Assembly: GCA_946543465.1 (NCBI GenBank)
Contig: CAMNLR010000106.1
Coordinates: 1 to 34,647 of the forward strand
Origin: CAG-791 sp002390025
GTDB lineage: Bacteria; Bacillota; Clostridia; Lachnospirales; Lachnospiraceae
DNA: 34,647 bases
Reading direction: 5' to 3'
Below are positions 23,501 to 30,365 of this stretch, piece by piece; within the stretch, counting starts at the first letter, position 1, and each line of letters begins with the position of its first letter. The translations under genes and the position numbers were made by a program. The notes beneath the pieces are model-generated. The model was not told where the DNA came from and did not search any database. It saw nothing but the letters and a program-made list of their open reading frames with translations.

Positions 23501-24328
23501 GCAGTCGATCAGGCGCAGAATACCCTGCGGACCACCAGGGACTTGATCGTCGATCTGACTGCCAGGCACAGTGCCCTGGCGGAAGAGATTGCCGCATCGC
23601 CTGTCTTTGACAAGGCGGCGGACCAGTCTGCCCTGGACCAGCTGGAAGAGCGAAGGGCAGAGAATGAAAACAGGATCAGGACCATCTACGCCAGGATTAC
23701 CCTCAACAGCGGGGCTCTGCAAAATCTGCGGGAACACAGCGTCCGGCTGATCGAAGCGGAAAAGCGCCACAGAGAGATCAAGGCCCTCTCGGATACAGCG
23801 TCCGGCAGCACCGGCTTAAAATCCAGGATCGAACTGGAGACTTATGTCCAGATGGCCTTTTTTGACAGGATTATCCGACGCGCCAACAAGCGCTTTGCCA
23901 TCATGTCCTCCAATCAGTACGAGCTGCACAGAAGCGACGCCGTCGCCGCCGATGGACGCAGCCAGACGGGACTGGATCTGGAGGTGATTGACCACTACAA
24001 CAATACCCGCAGAAGCGTAAAATCCCTGTCGGGGGGAGAGTCCTTTATGGCTTCCCTCTCTCTGGCTATCGGACTCTCTGACGAGATCCAGTCTCATACG
24101 GGAGGAATCCGGCTGGACACCATGTTTGTGGACGAAGGCTTTGGCTCGCTCGATCAGGATACCCTGGACCAGGCCATGAATTCCATGCAGGATCTCACCG
24201 AGGGAGGAGAGCGGCTGGTAGGGATCATCTCCCATGTCAGCGAACTCAAGACCAGGATCGGCAGGCAGATCGTCGTCACAAAGACACGCGACCAGGGCAG
24301 CCGGACCAAAGTGCAGCTGAATGACTGA
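20540..24328 (+). CDS. sbcC: SbcC, exonuclease subunit C (Rad50-type ATPase)
   Basis: SMC-like ATPase of 1262 residues, partner of SbcD. Walker A is GDTGAGKT (35-42). Two long coiled-coil arms (about 190-1090) flank a zinc hook CPVC (616-619, in QPCPVCGSLHHP). The ABC signature LSGGE is at 1163-1167 and Walker B LDTMFVDEGFGSLD at 1192-1205. The protein is somewhat longer than many SbcC proteins (about 1000-1100 residues), owing to the coiled coil. The start is set at ATG 20540 (MRPLQLEMSAFGPYAG), where the family begins and AGGAGAA lies nine bases upstream; an in-frame extension to 20492 has no family support. A palindrome and an 11-bp direct repeat follow the stop codon. Confidence 0.95.
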   Translation: MRPLQLEMSAFGPYAGRELIDFEKLGTEGLYLITGDTGAGKTTIFDAIRFALYGVASSRNRDKSMLRSQYALPETETYVRLVFSCNGKEYTVTRNPEYKRPSKRTPGKMVSRPAFAELTYPDGSRKTRDQVVTEAVTDLLGIDKEQFAQISMIAQGDFLRLLLSNTQTRKDILSKIFHTEKYRELEERLRAEEKKSNNLLTALRQNCRFDIENVDPSGSRETAAVWESEVISGRKSAEEIIVLIEKLLQADKEAGEQADQERKVLAAGRDLLVKRIDAAVKIENKQARKKELEENLAKEKEKEQTKAQALEKAKEAEPEAVRLREAAAIEKNLFPEYDRLADFLHKSEVSAERHRSLLESLEIQDGRKRRQEETLTIQKEEHSSLEKAGEELVLAKEEEGRLQQKILQISKLLDAVGDAEQADLRAEKEEILEYGKKQELVRFHEASEALAEELHALADTDLALAGRRQDKKDALARQADLEELQAALLEEEKLRAEAQKLAGEKASLAEQLIEVRKEIDGLGRRIEERRSAEADLEKAENRIRRITERAALLEDLRRDEEKLAAEETRLTKLLAVRAVKIENASRSSATADAVFQSFLQGQAAFLAERLENDQPCPVCGSLHHPAPCKAGAETPTRQEVDLAADRRDRDKEAYNKADKDCETQTQKIRLLSDQIESKSAKLSGKEGERLETGALAALNEAARLEAEGWKKDALKALEDRQKYQSALTEAERRLQGMNERFLKTGSRAAAAEQAALSRKMQCRKTARALWTGGTEGEDADKDALMNLSLLDKEIRKAAGTAAQAEEEIGVLLAKSRRKAALTQEIPAREEKEKKLEEELSRLHKSAASAGASAREKWGFVRSGAASAVIIEKTEEEDYKTVVRQKALLAKETLDQQAGACRERILDREKKVKRRQFLAEDNAKLESAIEKLRQQIDEISRAVSVEKQKHRGFEETIENLKKNLHYENREKAEQAVRKMEEEAGAITQAVDQAQNTLRTTRDLIVDLTARHSALAEEIAASPVFDKAADQSALDQLEERRAENENRIRTIYARITLNSGALQNLREHSVRLIEAEKRHREIKALSDTASGSTGLKSRIELETYVQMAFFDRIIRRANKRFAIMSSNQYELHRSDAVAADGRSQTGLDLEVIDHYNNTRRSVKSLSGGESFMASLSLAIGLSDEIQSHTGGIRLDTMFVDEGFGSLDQDTLDQAMNSMQDLTEGGERLVGIISHVSELKTRIGRQIVVTKTRDQGSRTKVQLND

Positions 24329-24333
24329 AGAAC

Positions 24334-24374
24334 GTTACATATACACGCCCTTCGAGGGGGCGTGTATATGTAAC
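24334..24374. repeat. Palindromic hairpin element, copy 2
   Basis: GTTACATATACACGCCC (24334-24350) and GGGCGTGTATATGTAAC (24358-24374) are perfect 17-base arms around TTCGAGG. Ends, inner stem and loop match the element at 51-88, while the middle of the stem differs but stays paired. No T-run follows, so it is an imperfect terminator candidate at most. Confidence 0.7.
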
Positions 24375-24378
24375 ACAA

Positions 24379-24422
24379 CGAACTGATAACGAACTGATAA
24401 CGAACTGATAACCAACTAATAA
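24379..24422. repeat. Four-copy 11-bp direct repeat after sbcC
   Basis: CGAACTGATAA is repeated exactly three times (24379-24411) and followed by CCAACTAATAA. As the period is not a multiple of three, TGA and TAA stops fall in all three forward frames. Confidence 0.9.
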
Positions 24423-24446
24423 CGGCTATCCTTTTTTATGCATTTC

Positions 24447-24475
24447 TTGACATTAATGCGTGTACATGGGAAAAT
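24447..24475 (+). promoter_or_regulatory. Promoter of the Mrp-like operon
   Basis: A perfect TTGACA (24447-24452), a 17-base spacer and GAAAAT (24470-24475). An AT-rich stretch follows, and the mrpE start codon is about 45 bases further on. Confidence 0.6.
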
Positions 24476-24520
24476 AATATAGTAAATTTGCACAGTCTAA
24501 ACTGCTTTGGGGAGGAGACC

Positions 24521-24973
24521 ATGTGGCTGTTTCTTTTTGCACTGTGGATCGTTTTAAATGGTCGGGTCACGGTTGAACTTGTGATCTTCGGCGTGGTGAT
24601 TGCGAGTGCGGTCACTTTTTTTGCAAACCGGATAATCGGATATTCGTCTTCGATCGAAAGACGTCTGATTCGAAACTTTCCGGTTTTTTTGATATATATA
24701 GTGAATCTGATCTGGGAGATAATCGTATCCGCATTTAAAATGTGCGATATGGTCTACAGCGCCAAGGCTCCTGAACCCGTGATCATCGAATTCCACTCCG
24801 GATTCCAGACCCAGCTGCAGAATGTTCTTCTGGCAAATTCCATAACCCTGACCCCCGGAACGATCACTTTGTTCCAGGAGGGCGATCACTTCGTGGTCCA
24901 CTGCCTGAGGGGGGAATTCGGAGAAGGGATTGAAGAATCCTCCTTCGTGAAGCTTCTGCGGAAAATCAAATGA
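24521..24973 (+). CDS. mrpE: Cation/H+ antiporter subunit MrpE-like
   Basis: Membrane protein of 150 residues with two to three N-terminal helices (LFLFALWIVLNG, VELVIFGVVIASAVTFF, FPVFLIYIVNLIWEIIVSAF) and a soluble C-terminal domain. The segment NSITLTPGTITLFQEGDHFVVHCL is the MrpE/MnhE hallmark. The start is ATG 24521 (MWLFLFALW), with GGGGAGGAG just upstream; an in-frame extension to 24488 has no support. It is the first gene of a ten-gene operon. In Mrp complexes E is needed for assembly or full activity but does not itself form the ion path. Confidence 0.9.
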   Translation: MWLFLFALWIVLNGRVTVELVIFGVVIASAVTFFANRIIGYSSSIERRLIRNFPVFLIYIVNLIWEIIVSAFKMCDMVYSAKAPEPVIIEFHSGFQTQLQNVLLANSITLTPGTITLFQEGDHFVVHCLRGEFGEGIEESSFVKLLRKIK

Positions 24974-25025
24974 AGCTTGTGCGAAAAGGCCTTTCGGGGG
25001 AAATGTTTGAGGAGGAAGAGAAAGA

Positions 25026-25400
25026 ATGAGTATTGAGAATGCCTACAGGATCCTGTTCCTGACAGCGCTGATCTGGTTCAGCTTTCTGCTGCTGATCACT
25101 TTGATCCGCGCTATTATCGGTCCCAGAGTCACCGACCGCATCCTGTCCATCAATATGATCTGCACAATGGTCATTGCCTGCACCTGTATTCTGGCCTATC
25201 TTCTGAATGAGAGCTACCTGTTCGACGTAGCTCTGCTCTATGCCATGATCAGCTTTATCACGGTACTGATCCTGAGTGCGACCTATATACCCAAAAATCC
25301 CACGCGGAGTAAGTTTGCCCCTGACAGGGGATCCGCGGCCGCGGCGGCTGCAGAAGGCGCAGCAGAGGCAGCAAAAGGAGAGAAGGGAGCGGAAAAATGA
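25026..25400 (+). CDS. mrpF: Cation/H+ antiporter subunit MrpF-like
   Basis: Small three-helix membrane protein of 124 residues. The MrpF pattern IRAIIGPRVTDRILSINMI and the helix FDVALLYAMISFITVLIL are clear. The C-terminal 25 residues (from about 98) form an Ala/Gly/Glu/Lys-rich tail absent from typical MrpF of about 90 residues; it looks like low-complexity growth. A strong GAGGAGGAAGAG site precedes the ATG. The stop codon overlaps the mrpG start (ATGA). Confidence 0.92.
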   Translation: MSIENAYRILFLTALIWFSFLLLITLIRAIIGPRVTDRILSINMICTMVIACTCILAYLLNESYLFDVALLYAMISFITVLILSATYIPKNPTRSKFAPDRGSAAAAAAEGAAEAAKGEKGAEK

Positions 25401-25747
25401 TCTTTGCATGGATTCGATTTGGACTTTGTGCGCTCTGCCTGATCACGGCCATGGTCTGCTTTACGGCGGCCGTGCTGGGAGCCAACCGCTTCGGCTTTAT
25501 CATGAACCGCGTGCACGCCGGCGGCGTCGGGGATACGCTTGGACTGTTCCTGGTGGCCCTTTCCATCCTTCTGGGCGACGGATTTCACATGGGAGAGCTC
25601 AAGCTGGGCTTTATTATCATCTTCATGTGGTTTACATCCCCCGTTTCTTCACACGTGCTGATCCAGGTTGAATATTTTACCAATCCGCACCTGTATGACC
25701 ATGTGAAAAGAGAAATCCCGGAGATGGAGACGGAGGAAGAAAAATGA
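25397..25747 (+). CDS. mrpG: Cation/H+ antiporter subunit MrpG-like
   Basis: Three-helix membrane protein of 116 residues with the MrpG/MnhG motif NRVHAGGVGDTLG and the helix LGFIIIFMWFTSPVSSHVLI. It overlaps mrpF and the next gene by four bases on each side, as expected for translational coupling. The C-terminal tail is acidic. Confidence 0.92.
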   Translation: MIFAWIRFGLCALCLITAMVCFTAAVLGANRFGFIMNRVHAGGVGDTLGLFLVALSILLGDGFHMGELKLGFIIIFMWFTSPVSSHVLIQVEYFTNPHLYDHVKREIPEMETEEEK

Positions 25748-26091
25748 GTCTGATCTTTATATTCAGAACAATGCTTCTAATACTGCTGATCATCTGCGCT
25801 GTGGCGGTCAACCTCAACAGGAACCTGCTGCAGGCGGTGATCATCTTCATGGCCTACAGTCTCATCATGTGCGTCGTGTGGATCCTGCTCGAATCGCCGG
25901 ATCTGACGATCACGGAGGCGGCTGTCGGAGCGGGCATCAGCGGCACCCTGTTCCTGATGACGCTGAAAAAGATCCGCATTGAGGATGCGGGAGAGAACAT
26001 TGACGAGCATACCGGAATGATCCAGTCGGAAGACCGGGACAAGAAAGACAGGGAGGCGATCGGGCATGAAGCTGAGAGAATGGAAAAATAA
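25744..26091 (+). CDS. DUF4040/MbhD-like antiporter subunit
   Basis: Membrane protein of 115 residues with three helices. RNLLQAVIIFMAYSLIMCVVWILLESPDLTITEAAVGAGISG is the DUF4040/MbhD pattern, which in standard Mrp lies in the C-terminal part of MrpA and resembles NuoJ helices. The charged tail (from about 75) overlaps the next gene by 26 bases. Here the MrpA domain is a separate gene, as in the Mbh-type complexes of Pyrococcus. Confidence 0.85.
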   Translation: MSLIFIFRTMLLILLIICAVAVNLNRNLLQAVIIFMAYSLIMCVVWILLESPDLTITEAAVGAGISGTLFLMTLKKIRIEDAGENIDEHTGMIQSEDRDKKDREAIGHEAERMEK

Positions 26092-27025
26092 ATTCTTCAG
26101 ATGGCTCGACGGCGACTATGATGTGATGGCAAACATCATGGACGGGAGTCTTGAGCCTGACGAAAGCCATGAAAAGGTGAAAAGAGAGCGAAAAGCGGCG
26201 CAGAAGGAGATGACATCCAGCGGCCTTTCCCAGGCAGTCATCAGTGCCGAGCGCAAGGGCTTTTATCAGATCTATATCGGCGTTGCCATCGTCAGCTGCA
26301 TCGCCCTGATCGGCGTACTGCTCTTTACGGTCAATCTTCTTCCCAGATACGGCGAGGAGAACCCCAGGGCAGTGGAAGTGTCGGACCGCTACATCGAACA
26401 CGGACTGGAAGAGACAGGCGCCGTCAATATCGTGGCGGGCATGATCCTGGACTACAGGGCCTTTGATACGCTCGGCGAGTCCCACGTTCTGTTTGCAGCC
26501 CTGCTCTGCGTCATGATCCTTTTGAAAAAGGACAAGAAAAACATGGACTCCCAATTTGACGACTATTATCAGATTGAACAGGACGCCTATTTTGATGTGT
26601 CAAAGGACACTGTCATGCGCAAGGTCGGTATCCTCATCGTCCCCTGTATTTTCGTCTTCGGTATCTATATCCTGCTCAACGGACAGAACGGACCGGGCGG
26701 CGGATTCTCCGGAGGCGCGGTGCTGGGTGCCGGTCTGATCATCTTTGAGTCAGCCTTCGGATTTGAACTGGTGGACAGCTTTTTTACAGCGAAAGTGTCC
26801 ATGGTCATCTCCTTCGTTTCACTTGCATTCTACAGCTTCGCCAAGGGATATGTCTTCTTTATGGGCGCCAATCATCTCCATAACCACATTCCCAAGGGAA
26901 TACCGGGGGCGATCCTGAGCGGCGGCCTGATCCTTCCGCTCAATATTGCGGTCGGTCTGGTCGTTGCCTGTACCATGTTCGGTTTTTACAGCTTATTCAA
27001 GAGAGGAAGTGTCGGCGGTGTTTGA
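26066..27025 (+). CDS. MbhE-MrpB fusion antiporter subunit
   Basis: Membrane protein of 319 residues. After a charged N-terminal stretch (1-60), residues about 65-155 correspond to MbhE, the last domain of MrpA, with NIVAGMILDYRAFDTLGE (121-138). Residues about 180-315 are an MrpB/MnhB domain with NGQNGPGGGFSGG (205-217); the usual motif there, G-H-x-x-PGGGF, has Gln in place of His as I recall it. In Pyrococcus Mbh these are two proteins (E and F). The start ATG 26066 has AGGGAGG upstream and overlaps the previous gene. The C-terminus overlaps the mrpC-like start by eight bases. Confidence 0.85.
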   Translation: MKLREWKNKFFRWLDGDYDVMANIMDGSLEPDESHEKVKRERKAAQKEMTSSGLSQAVISAERKGFYQIYIGVAIVSCIALIGVLLFTVNLLPRYGEENPRAVEVSDRYIEHGLEETGAVNIVAGMILDYRAFDTLGESHVLFAALLCVMILLKKDKKNMDSQFDDYYQIEQDAYFDVSKDTVMRKVGILIVPCIFVFGIYILLNGQNGPGGGFSGGAVLGAGLIIFESAFGFELVDSFFTAKVSMVISFVSLAFYSFAKGYVFFMGANHLHNHIPKGIPGAILSGGLILPLNIAVGLVVACTMFGFYSLFKRGSVGGV

Positions 27026-27398
27026 GAATCTTTTGATTAATTATGAAGAGGCGGCAGCCATTATTCTGTTCGGAATCGGCTTTACCATGCTGCTTTTCCA
27101 TCAGAACCTGATCAAGAAGCTGATCGGCATGAACATCATGGACACGGGCGTGTTCCTGTTTCTGGCGTCGATGGGTTATATCGAGGGCAGAAAAGCTCCG
27201 ATCATTGTGGACGGCGTGACAGATCCCCGCAGATACATCAACCCGGTGCCGGCCGGACTGGTTCTGACGGGCATCGTTGTTTCTGTGTCGGTCACGGCCA
27301 TTATGCTGTCCCTGACCATCAGGCTCTATAAGCGGTATCACACCTTGAACCTGGATGAGATCTACACTCTTTCAGTACACAGTATGGAGGACAGATAA
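27018..27398 (+). CDS. mrpC: MrpC/NuoK-like antiporter subunit
   Basis: Three-helix membrane protein of 126 residues of the NuoK/MrpC/MbhG family. It shows LFGIGFTMLLFHQNLIKKLIGMNIMDTGVFLFL and the loop DPRRYINPVPAGLVLTGIVVSVSVTAIMLSL, where the DP...NP-x-P-x-ALVLT pattern is typical. The GTG at 27018 is chosen as start: AGAGGAAG lies about nine bases upstream and helix 1 begins soon after. A GTG at 27009 is the alternative. It is followed without a gap by the next gene's TTG. Confidence 0.9.
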   Translation: MFENLLINYEEAAAIILFGIGFTMLLFHQNLIKKLIGMNIMDTGVFLFLASMGYIEGRKAPIIVDGVTDPRRYINPVPAGLVLTGIVVSVSVTAIMLSLTIRLYKRYHTLNLDEIYTLSVHSMEDR

Positions 27399-28901
27399 TT
27401 GGATATTATCAGAAATTTTCCAATGATGACGGTTATCCTGAGTCTGTTTTCCGGGTCACTGTGCTTTGTGCTCAAGGGAAGAACGGCCAGGTATTATACG
27501 ATCTTTTATGAGGCGTTTCTGCTCATCGTCTGCGGGGCCATCCTGTGGTATACCGTGTCCACGGGGGGAGCGGTTACCTATCCCATGGGTGAATTCCCGG
27601 CTCCCTGGGGAAATGAGCTCCGGGCAGGGATTCTGGAAGCTCTGCTGGCCACCCTCTTCATGGTGATCATGATCGTCTCCGTTCTGGCAGGATACCGCTT
27701 TATCGACACGGATCTGGACGAGAGCAAGGTAAACCTCTACTATGCCATCCTCAATCTAATGACAGCTTCTCTGATGGCCATTCTGTGGACCAACGACCTT
27801 TTCTCAGGCTATGTGTTCCTGGAGATCCTGACGCTCACCAGCTGCGGTTCTCTGATCGTGCGTGAGATCGGACGCACCACTCTGGCGGCCGTCCGCTATA
27901 TGATCCTGAACCTTCTGGGATCCGGTCTCTTTCTGCTGGGCGTCGTCCTGCTCTACGATGTGACAGGACACCTGCTGATGGTTCCCATGCAGGAGACCAT
28001 TGCCGAGCTGGCACAGGATCCCAAGATGTTCATGGTCCTGACGCTCAGTACCGGCGTTCTGACCATCGGTCTGTCCATCAAGTCCGGTCTTTTCCCCTTC
28101 CATTTCTGGATGCCGGATTCCTACAGCTGGTCAACGCCTACTTCGGCCAGTATCCTGTCCTCCCTGGTATCCAAGGCCTACATTCTGCTCCTGATCAAGA
28201 TTTTCTACAGAGCTATCGGCCTGGAAGTCTTTGAGCGGATGCCAATCAAGGAGATTCTCCTCATTCTGGGTATCATGGGCATGGTCGTGGGCTCCCTGCA
28301 GGCCATGCACGCAGACAATATCAACCGCATGGTCGCCTTTTCATCAGCGGCCCAGGTAGGCTATATCTTCATGGGAATGGGCCTGGGAGGAATCGCAGGC
28401 TATACGGCAGCCATTTTCCATATCATGGCGCACGCTGTGACCAAATCCATGCTCTTTCTGACTACGCCCCGGCTTGCCGAGGTCTCGGACGACAGCCTGC
28501 TCTTTAAAAAGCTGCAGGCAAGTGCGCTCAGGAACAGGGACGCCGGTATTTTCTTCCTGATCGGCTCCATGTCCATGATCGGCATCCCCCTGTTTGCGGG
28601 CTTTGCCTCCAAACTGCAGTTTGCCCTCGCCGGCGTCGAGAGCGGAAGCCATGTCAAGCTGGTCGCTGTGATCCTGGCTCTGGCTGCCAGTTCTCTGCTC
28701 AACGCCGTTTACTTTATCAGGACATTGATCAGGATCTATTCGGATCCTCACGGAACTGTCAGCAAGGCAAATATCCGGCAGCACCACAGGCCCTTATTCA
28801 ATGTGCCTATGATGGTGCTGGGCGCGATCAACCTTTTCCTGGGACTTTTTTCCTGGGTGGTGATCGATCTGATCACCCGGGGCCTTGAAATGTTTGGATA
28901 A
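27399..28901 (+). CDS. mrpD: Proton-pumping antiporter subunit 1 (MrpD/NuoN-like)
   Basis: Polytopic protein of 500 residues (about 14 helices) of the NuoL/M/N-MrpA/D family. Key residues of the ion channel are present: TM5 Glu E142 (FLEILTL), TM7 Lys K228 (LSIKSGLFPFHFWMP) and TM8 Lys K259 (LVSKAYI). The histidine-lysine segment HIMAHAVTKSMLFL lies near the half-way mark of the second repeat. Start TTG 27399 abuts the previous stop and has GGAGGAC upstream; no good ATG start exists in this frame. It is the first of four such genes in a row; from its place after mrpC it corresponds to MrpD/MbhH. Confidence 0.88.
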   Translation: MDIIRNFPMMTVILSLFSGSLCFVLKGRTARYYTIFYEAFLLIVCGAILWYTVSTGGAVTYPMGEFPAPWGNELRAGILEALLATLFMVIMIVSVLAGYRFIDTDLDESKVNLYYAILNLMTASLMAILWTNDLFSGYVFLEILTLTSCGSLIVREIGRTTLAAVRYMILNLLGSGLFLLGVVLLYDVTGHLLMVPMQETIAELAQDPKMFMVLTLSTGVLTIGLSIKSGLFPFHFWMPDSYSWSTPTSASILSSLVSKAYILLLIKIFYRAIGLEVFERMPIKEILLILGIMGMVVGSLQAMHADNINRMVAFSSAAQVGYIFMGMGLGGIAGYTAAIFHIMAHAVTKSMLFLTTPRLAEVSDDSLLFKKLQASALRNRDAGIFFLIGSMSMIGIPLFAGFASKLQFALAGVESGSHVKLVAVILALAASSLLNAVYFIRTLIRIYSDPHGTVSKANIRQHHRPLFNVPMMVLGAINLFLGLFSWVVIDLITRGLEMFG

Positions 28902-28922
28902 CCGTTACATAGGGAGAATGAA

Positions 28923-30365
28923 ATGATACAGCTGATCGCTTTCCTATATCCGGTGATCACCGGTACTCTCGCCGGCATCGTGCCGCTGCGGGATAAAAAG
29001 CTGCACCACGCAGTATGTGGTCTGATCATGATACTGACAGATGTCCTGGGAATTCTGGCCATCATCCGGGCAGAGAGGGTGGAGGTATTGCATTTTTCAC
29101 AGAAGGCTGTGATCGCTTTCGGGCTGGATGGTCTGGGCCGGTTTGCTCTGGCGGCTGTGCTGATCCTTTTCACCGCTGTGTGCTTTTATTCCTTTACCTA
29201 CATGGAGCACGAGAAGCGGACGCGCATGTTCTTTACCTTTTTCTTCATTGCCCTGGGGGCCATGATGGCGGTCTGCATGTCCGCCGATATGGTGAGCCTG
29301 TATTTTGCCTTCGAACTGGCGACGCTCTCCACAGTGCCCATGGTCATGCACGAGATGACAAAGGAGGCTGTTACAGCCGGCTTAAAGTATCTGTTTTACT
29401 CCATCGCCGGCGCTCTGATGGGACTTCTGGCTGTCTTCTACGTCTACACCAATGCTGCGGGAACTGTCTCCTTCCGCTACGGCGGATTTCTGGACAGCGC
29501 CAGGATCGCGGGACACGAACAGATGACGCTGGTCGTGATCCTGATCGGCATCATCGGTTTCGGGACCAAGGCCGGTATGTATCCCATGCACGGCTGGCTT
29601 CCGACCGCGCATCCCATTGCGCCTGCGCCTGCGTCCGCCCTGCTCTCCGGCATCATCACCAAGGCGGGCGTGGTGGCCATCATCCGCCTGGTCTACTTCT
29701 GCGTGGGCGCTGATTTTATCAGAGGCACCTGGGTCCAGACCGTATGGATGTGCCTGGCCCTTCTGACCATCCTGATGGGCTCCACCATGGCCTTCAAGGA
29801 GAAGGTCATCAAAAAGCGTCTGGCCTATTCCTCCGTCAGTCAGATTTCCTATGTTCTGTTTTCACTTTCCCTGCTGTCAGAGGACGGCCTCAGGGGCGGA
29901 CTTCTGCAGGTGATCAGTCATATGAGTTCCAAAGGGTGTCTGTTCCTGGCAGCCGGCGTATTCATCATTGTACTGGGAGCCCACCGGGTCGATGAACTGA
30001 AGGGAATCGGCAGAGCTCTGCCGGTCACCATGTGGTGCTTTATGTTTGCGGCCCTGTCCCTGGTAGGGATTCCTCCCATGGGCGGCTATGTCAGCAAGTG
30101 GAAGATCGCAGCGGCAGCCCTCTCGGGAGCGCCCGGGATCTTCGCCATACTGGGTCCCGCAGTCCTGCTGGTCTCCGCCTTTCTGACAGCGGGCTACCTG
30201 TTTCCTATCGTTGTGGATGCATTTTTCCCGGGAAATGATTTTGAAAGTGAAAAAGGGTACGCCGAACCCGGCGTCCTTGTAAACGGGGCTATGATCGCTC
30301 TGTGTATTGTTGCACTTCTGGCCGGACTGTTCGGGGTCCGAGTGGTAGGAGGGATCGCATTTTGA
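28923..30365 (+). CDS. Proton-pumping antiporter subunit 2 (NuoM/N-like)
   Basis: Polytopic protein of 480 residues of the same family. TM5 Glu is E131 (FAFELATLS), TM7 Lys K216 (GTKAGMYPMHGWLP) and TM8 Lys K247 (GIITKAGVV); SHMSSKGCLFLAAGVF carries the later Lys. The proline-rich turn TAHPIAPAPASALLSG is typical of NuoM/HyfF-type subunits. AGGGAGAATGAA precedes the ATG. The stop overlaps the TTG of the next gene. The sequence is only distantly like subunit 1, so this is not a recent tandem copy. Confidence 0.88.
   Translation: MIQLIAFLYPVITGTLAGIVPLRDKKLHHAVCGLIMILTDVLGILAIIRAERVEVLHFSQKAVIAFGLDGLGRFALAAVLILFTAVCFYSFTYMEHEKRTRMFFTFFFIALGAMMAVCMSADMVSLYFAFELATLSTVPMVMHEMTKEAVTAGLKYLFYSIAGALMGLLAVFYVYTNAAGTVSFRYGGFLDSARIAGHEQMTLVVILIGIIGFGTKAGMYPMHGWLPTAHPIAPAPASALLSGIITKAGVVAIIRLVYFCVGADFIRGTWVQTVWMCLALLTILMGSTMAFKEKVIKKRLAYSSVSQISYVLFSLSLLSEDGLRGGLLQVISHMSSKGCLFLAAGVFIIVLGAHRVDELKGIGRALPVTMWCFMFAALSLVGIPPMGGYVSKWKIAAAALSGAPGIFAILGPAVLLVSAFLTAGYLFPIVVDAFFPGNDFESEKGYAEPGVLVNGAMIALCIVALLAGLFGVRVVGGIAF

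Noticed and set aside
30302..30361. 5' extension of the third pumping subunit
   Set aside because: The extra 20 residues (CCTSGRTVRGPSG region) are the preceding gene read in another frame; the TTG at 30362 has the ribosome site and begins helix 1.
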